A stretch of DNA of 64,000 bases, from assembly GCA_002342685.1 (NCBI GenBank), contig DDQN01000055.1, forward strand, positions 70,878 through 134,877. The letters are read 5' to 3'. The notes under the pieces are model-generated. The model did no database searches, had not been told where the DNA came from, and saw nothing but the letters and a program-made list of their open reading frames with translations. The position numbers were made by a program, and so were the translations under genes. The stretch comes from Vibrio sp. UBA2441. GTDB lineage: Bacteria; Pseudomonadota; Gammaproteobacteria; Enterobacterales; Vibrionaceae. Shown piece by piece: positions 61,547-64,000 of the stretch. Numbering within the stretch: position 1 is the first letter of the stretch; every line of letters begins with the position of its first letter.

Positions 61547-62731
61547 ATGAGTAAGTTAGTTTTATCAATTAATGCAGGTAGTTCTTCTCTGAAGTTTAAA
61601 TTATTTTCGATGCCAGAAGAAAATTGTATTTTAGTTGGTCAGTTTGATGGTATTAATTCGGACGAAACGCTATTTAAAACGGAGTTGTTAGGTGAAAGAA
61701 TAGTTAGTGATTTAGGTTTTTGTAATTTTGAACGTTCAATTGATCAATTGCTAGACTATTTAGTGGATCAGGACATTATTGATAAGCTAGATAGTTTGGA
61801 ACTAATTGGCCATCGCGTGGCGCATGGTGGTGAGACCTTTTCCAGCTCGACCATGATTGATCAAGAGGTAATGGCTCAATTAGATAAACTGTCCAGGCTA
61901 GCTCCAATTCATAACCCGATAAATTTGTTTTGCATTCAGCAATTTATTGAAAAGTTGCCCAATGCCAAGCAAATTGCTGTTTTTGATACCGCGTTTCATC
62001 AATCCATTAAACCAGAACACTATTTGTATCCCTTGCCATATCGCTTGTATACAGAGCATGGTATCAGGCGTTTTGGCTTTCATGGTATTAGCCATCAATA
62101 CATTGCAGAAACGGTGTCTGAAAAAATAAATTCAAATTCGAATCAACGAATTATAAGCTGCCATTTAGGTAATGGAGCGAGCATTTGTGCCATTAGTAAT
62201 GGTGAATCGATGATGACGAGCATGGGTTACACACCGTTAGCGGGATTAATGATGGGTACTCGCTGTGGCGATATCGATCCTGCATTGCCTAGGATAATTG
62301 CTGAGGCAGAGAATATTGGAATGGGTGAGGTTGAGAAAATGATGAACCACGAGTCTGGTTTGTTAGGTATCTCTGAATTGTCCAATGATTGTCGCAAACT
62401 TAATATGGCAAAAGATCAAGGTAATGAGCAAGCTGCTTTAGCATTGAGTATTTTTGCCAATCGAGTGACTCAGACGATTGGCGGCTATGCCGCTTTAATG
62501 GGAGGTGTAGATGCAATTGTGTTCACTGGTGGCATTGGCGAAAACTCTGCAACTTGTCGTTCTGATATCTGTCAGGGGCTTGGGTTTATGGGGGTTGATT
62601 TTGACCAACAAATAAACGCTAAAGGTTTTGAAATGGTAAGTCGTGCAGACAGTAACGTTCAGGTGCTTGTGATTAACACAGATGAAGAGCTAATGATTTC
62701 CCGTGAAGTCATAAAGCTCACAGCAGTTTAA
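61547..62731 (+). CDS. pduW: Propionate/acetate kinase PduW
   Basis: A 394-residue acetokinase-family enzyme with NAGSSSLKFKLF at the N-terminus, GHRVAHGGE, the second signature FHGISHQYI and GIGENSATCR. It converts propionyl-phosphate from PduL to propionate and makes ATP. No encapsulation helix is present, as PduW works in the cytosol. TAAGGA precedes the ATG. Confidence 0.93.
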   Translation: MSKLVLSINAGSSSLKFKLFSMPEENCILVGQFDGINSDETLFKTELLGERIVSDLGFCNFERSIDQLLDYLVDQDIIDKLDSLELIGHRVAHGGETFSSSTMIDQEVMAQLDKLSRLAPIHNPINLFCIQQFIEKLPNAKQIAVFDTAFHQSIKPEHYLYPLPYRLYTEHGIRRFGFHGISHQYIAETVSEKINSNSNQRIISCHLGNGASICAISNGESMMTSMGYTPLAGLMMGTRCGDIDPALPRIIAEAENIGMGEVEKMMNHESGLLGISELSNDCRKLNMAKDQGNEQAALALSIFANRVTQTIGGYAALMGGVDAIVFTGGIGENSATCRSDICQGLGFMGVDFDQQINAKGFEMVSRADSNVQVLVINTDEELMISREVIKLTAV

Positions 62732-62748
62732 ATGATTGAAGGTAAGTT

Positions 62749-63300
62749 ATGAAAGACGCTATTGGTGGAATTGAAATATCGTCGATTGCTCAGGGGTATG
62801 AAGTAGCCGATGCAATGATGAAAGCTGCACATGTTGAATTATTAATGAATCAGACTCTGTGCCCGGGAAAGCTAATGTTATTAATAGGTGGTAGCAATTC
62901 TTCTGTGCAGAGTGCCTTAGAAGCAGGAGTCGCTAAAGGTGGAGGATTTATTGCTGATAAAGTGATCATTGGTAATATTCACCCTGAAGTTATTAATGTC
63001 CTGAAGAGAGCAAAACAACCTCTGCCTTCAAGTACCGTAGGTGTTATTGAAGCTTTCACTGCCGTCGGGGCTATAGAGGCCGCTGATATTATGGTAAAGG
63101 GAAGTAATGTCGAGCTAATAAAGATTAACATGCTCATTGGTATCGGTGGCAAGGGTATTGTAACGGTTATGGGAGACATTGCCTCTGTAAAAGTGGCTGT
63201 TGAGACGGTATACACTCAGTTAAGATCTCGTAATGTAATGGTTAATAAGGCCATAATTTCCAATCCTGATTTGGAAATACTGAAACATAAAAAGCCATAG
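62749..63300 (+). CDS. pduT: Microcompartment shell protein PduT (tandem BMC-T with FeS cysteine)
   Basis: A 183-residue trimeric shell protein with two BMC domains. C38 (NQTLCPGK) sits at the same residue number as the cysteine that binds a 4Fe-4S cluster in Salmonella PduT. It may carry electrons across the shell. The usual partner PduS is not encoded in this operon. It is last in the operon, whereas pduT stands before pduU in Salmonella. Confidence 0.93.
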   Translation: MKDAIGGIEISSIAQGYEVADAMMKAAHVELLMNQTLCPGKLMLLIGGSNSSVQSALEAGVAKGGGFIADKVIIGNIHPEVINVLKRAKQPLPSSTVGVIEAFTAVGAIEAADIMVKGSNVELIKINMLIGIGGKGIVTVMGDIASVKVAVETVYTQLRSRNVMVNKAIISNPDLEILKHKKP

Positions 63301-63322
63301 TGAGATCTGATTAAAGAAATAC

Positions 63323-64000
63323 TTAGAGCTGCGGTTGTAACCAGGATAACAGAGTGGGTATAAACGGTAATATGGCAAGGAAAGTCAATGAGCTGATTAA
63401 CCAACAGGCATTGGCTAAATCTTGATCGAGCTTGTACATTGCAGCGGGCAAAATAACAAGAAAAGCGATAGGCATGGCCGCTAATAAGACGGCAACTTGC
63501 AGCATTAAACCGTTATATAGCTCAGCCTGACCAACGAGTACGATCAAACAAAATACAATCGCTGGCAGAAAAAGTTGCCGACTAAGCGTTAATGTAAGAG
63601 CAACGCGCCAGTGCTGCAGAATGGATCTAAACCTAAAGACCAGCCCGACTGAAATCATCAGGCAGAAACTGCCCATAGGCACCAAAATGGAGGTAATGGT
63701 TTCGAACCAGTCCGGTCGAATAACCTCTGATACGTTTAATGAAACACCCAGCACCAACATAACAACCATGGTTTTCAATACAGGATCTTGCCACCAGGCG
63801 CGTTTTTTTAATTGGGGCAGGGATGAAAAGCTAGCTGCATATGGGAATAGAAAGCCGAAATACACAATCTCTTCAAACAACTTAAACAGTGGAACCAAAG
63901 CAAAACCAGACTCACCAAGATAAACGAATACGACCAGCGCGCCTACTGCGCCAATGTTAGTAAAACTGCCCGCCGGAGCCACAACAGCATGCTGAATATC
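63323..64000 (-). CDS. AEC (auxin efflux carrier) family transporter, 5' truncated by window edge
   Basis: The frame is open to the last base of the window, so the N-terminal part is missing. At least 225 residues remain, with about seven hydrophobic helices. The spacing and the MPIAFLVILPAAMYKLD block near the end match the AEC/malonate-type permease family. The substrate cannot be read. It is convergent with pduT, with 22 bp between them, so it is not part of the pdu operon. Confidence 0.82.
   Translation of the reverse strand, partial: DIQHAVVAPAGSFTNIGAVGALVVFVYLGESGFALVPLFKLFEEIVYFGFLFPYAASFSSLPQLKKRAWWQDPVLKTMVVMLVLGVSLNVSEVIRPDWFETITSILVPMGSFCLMISVGLVFRFRSILQHWRVALTLTLSRQLFLPAIVFCLIVLVGQAELYNGLMLQVAVLLAAMPIAFLVILPAAMYKLDQDLANACWLISSLTFLAILPFIPTLLSWLQPQL

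Noticed and set aside
63301..63322. AEC transporter as part of the pdu operon
   Set aside because: It is on the opposite strand and converges on pduT, so it cannot be co-transcribed with it.
1..64000. CRISPR arrays, tRNA or rRNA genes, insertion sequences and prophage genes
   Set aside because: No regularly spaced repeats, cloverleaf-like or rRNA sequence, transposase or integrase motifs were recognised on either strand.

Overview
The window looks like one segment of a Vibrionaceae-type marine gammaproteobacterial chromosome. The reasons are the Vibrio-style TonB2 cluster that includes TtpC, the modABC, trxC and fabH-like neighbourhood, the low GC content and the two chemoreceptors. The family assignment is inferred from gene content and protein similarity only. 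No rRNA, tRNA, CRISPR array or insertion sequence was recognised. The two outermost genes (an EAL domain at the left edge and an AEC transporter at the right edge) are cut by the window.

Region 1 (1-22.5 kb) is general physiology. A Fur-box-controlled TonB2 operon (DUF3450, TtpC, ExbB, ExbD, TonB, TPR) is followed by a chemoreceptor, a YfaZ-like porin-like protein, molybdate transport modABC, thioredoxin 2 with a variant WCNPC site, a second-type ketoacyl-ACP synthase III, a DUF3313 lipoprotein and an acetyltransferase. A sulfur cluster comes next: a CoA-disulfide/persulfide reductase fused to rhodanese, a DUF2892 membrane protein, a BigR/SqrR-like ArsR regulator with the paired cysteines, two YeeE/YedE half-transporters, and an RND efflux pump with its membrane fusion partner.

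Region 2 (22.7-36.7 kb) is a sugar or sugar-alcohol catabolic locus. It combines GatZ and GatY (class II tagatose-bisphosphate aldolase), a GatD-like dehydrogenase, an FGGY kinase, a FucU-type mutarotase, an aldo/keto reductase and a ribose-type ABC importer whose permease and binding protein are one reading frame. Two paralogous DeoR regulators flank a chemoreceptor. CTTTCG/CGAAAG boxes before gatZ, between xylB and gatD, and before the second deoR gene suggest a shared regulon.

Region 3 (36.7-43.3 kb) is sucrose uptake and breakdown: PTS EIIBC, a LacI regulator, sucrose-6-phosphate hydrolase, fructokinase and ScrR. Region 4 (43.3-50.5 kb) holds an Asp/Glu racemase homologue, the three-gene AmmeMemoRadiSam system, an ArsR regulator behind a perfect 19-bp inverted repeat, a UPF0718/ArsP-like permease with a cysteine-rich loop, a eukaryotic-type glutathione synthase and a SixA-like phosphatase.

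Region 5 (50.6-63.3 kb) is the most distinctive part: a bacterial microcompartment operon for B12-independent 1,2-propanediol (or glycerol) use, headed by a PocR-type AraC regulator. Its gene order follows the classical pdu operon (A, B, K, L, M, N, P, Q, U, W, T). The B12 diol dehydratase and reactivase block is replaced by a glycyl-radical dehydratase and its activase, and the cobalamin genes are missing. The dehydratase carries an internal insertion of about 50 residues with an amphipathic helix that may be a built-in encapsulation peptide.
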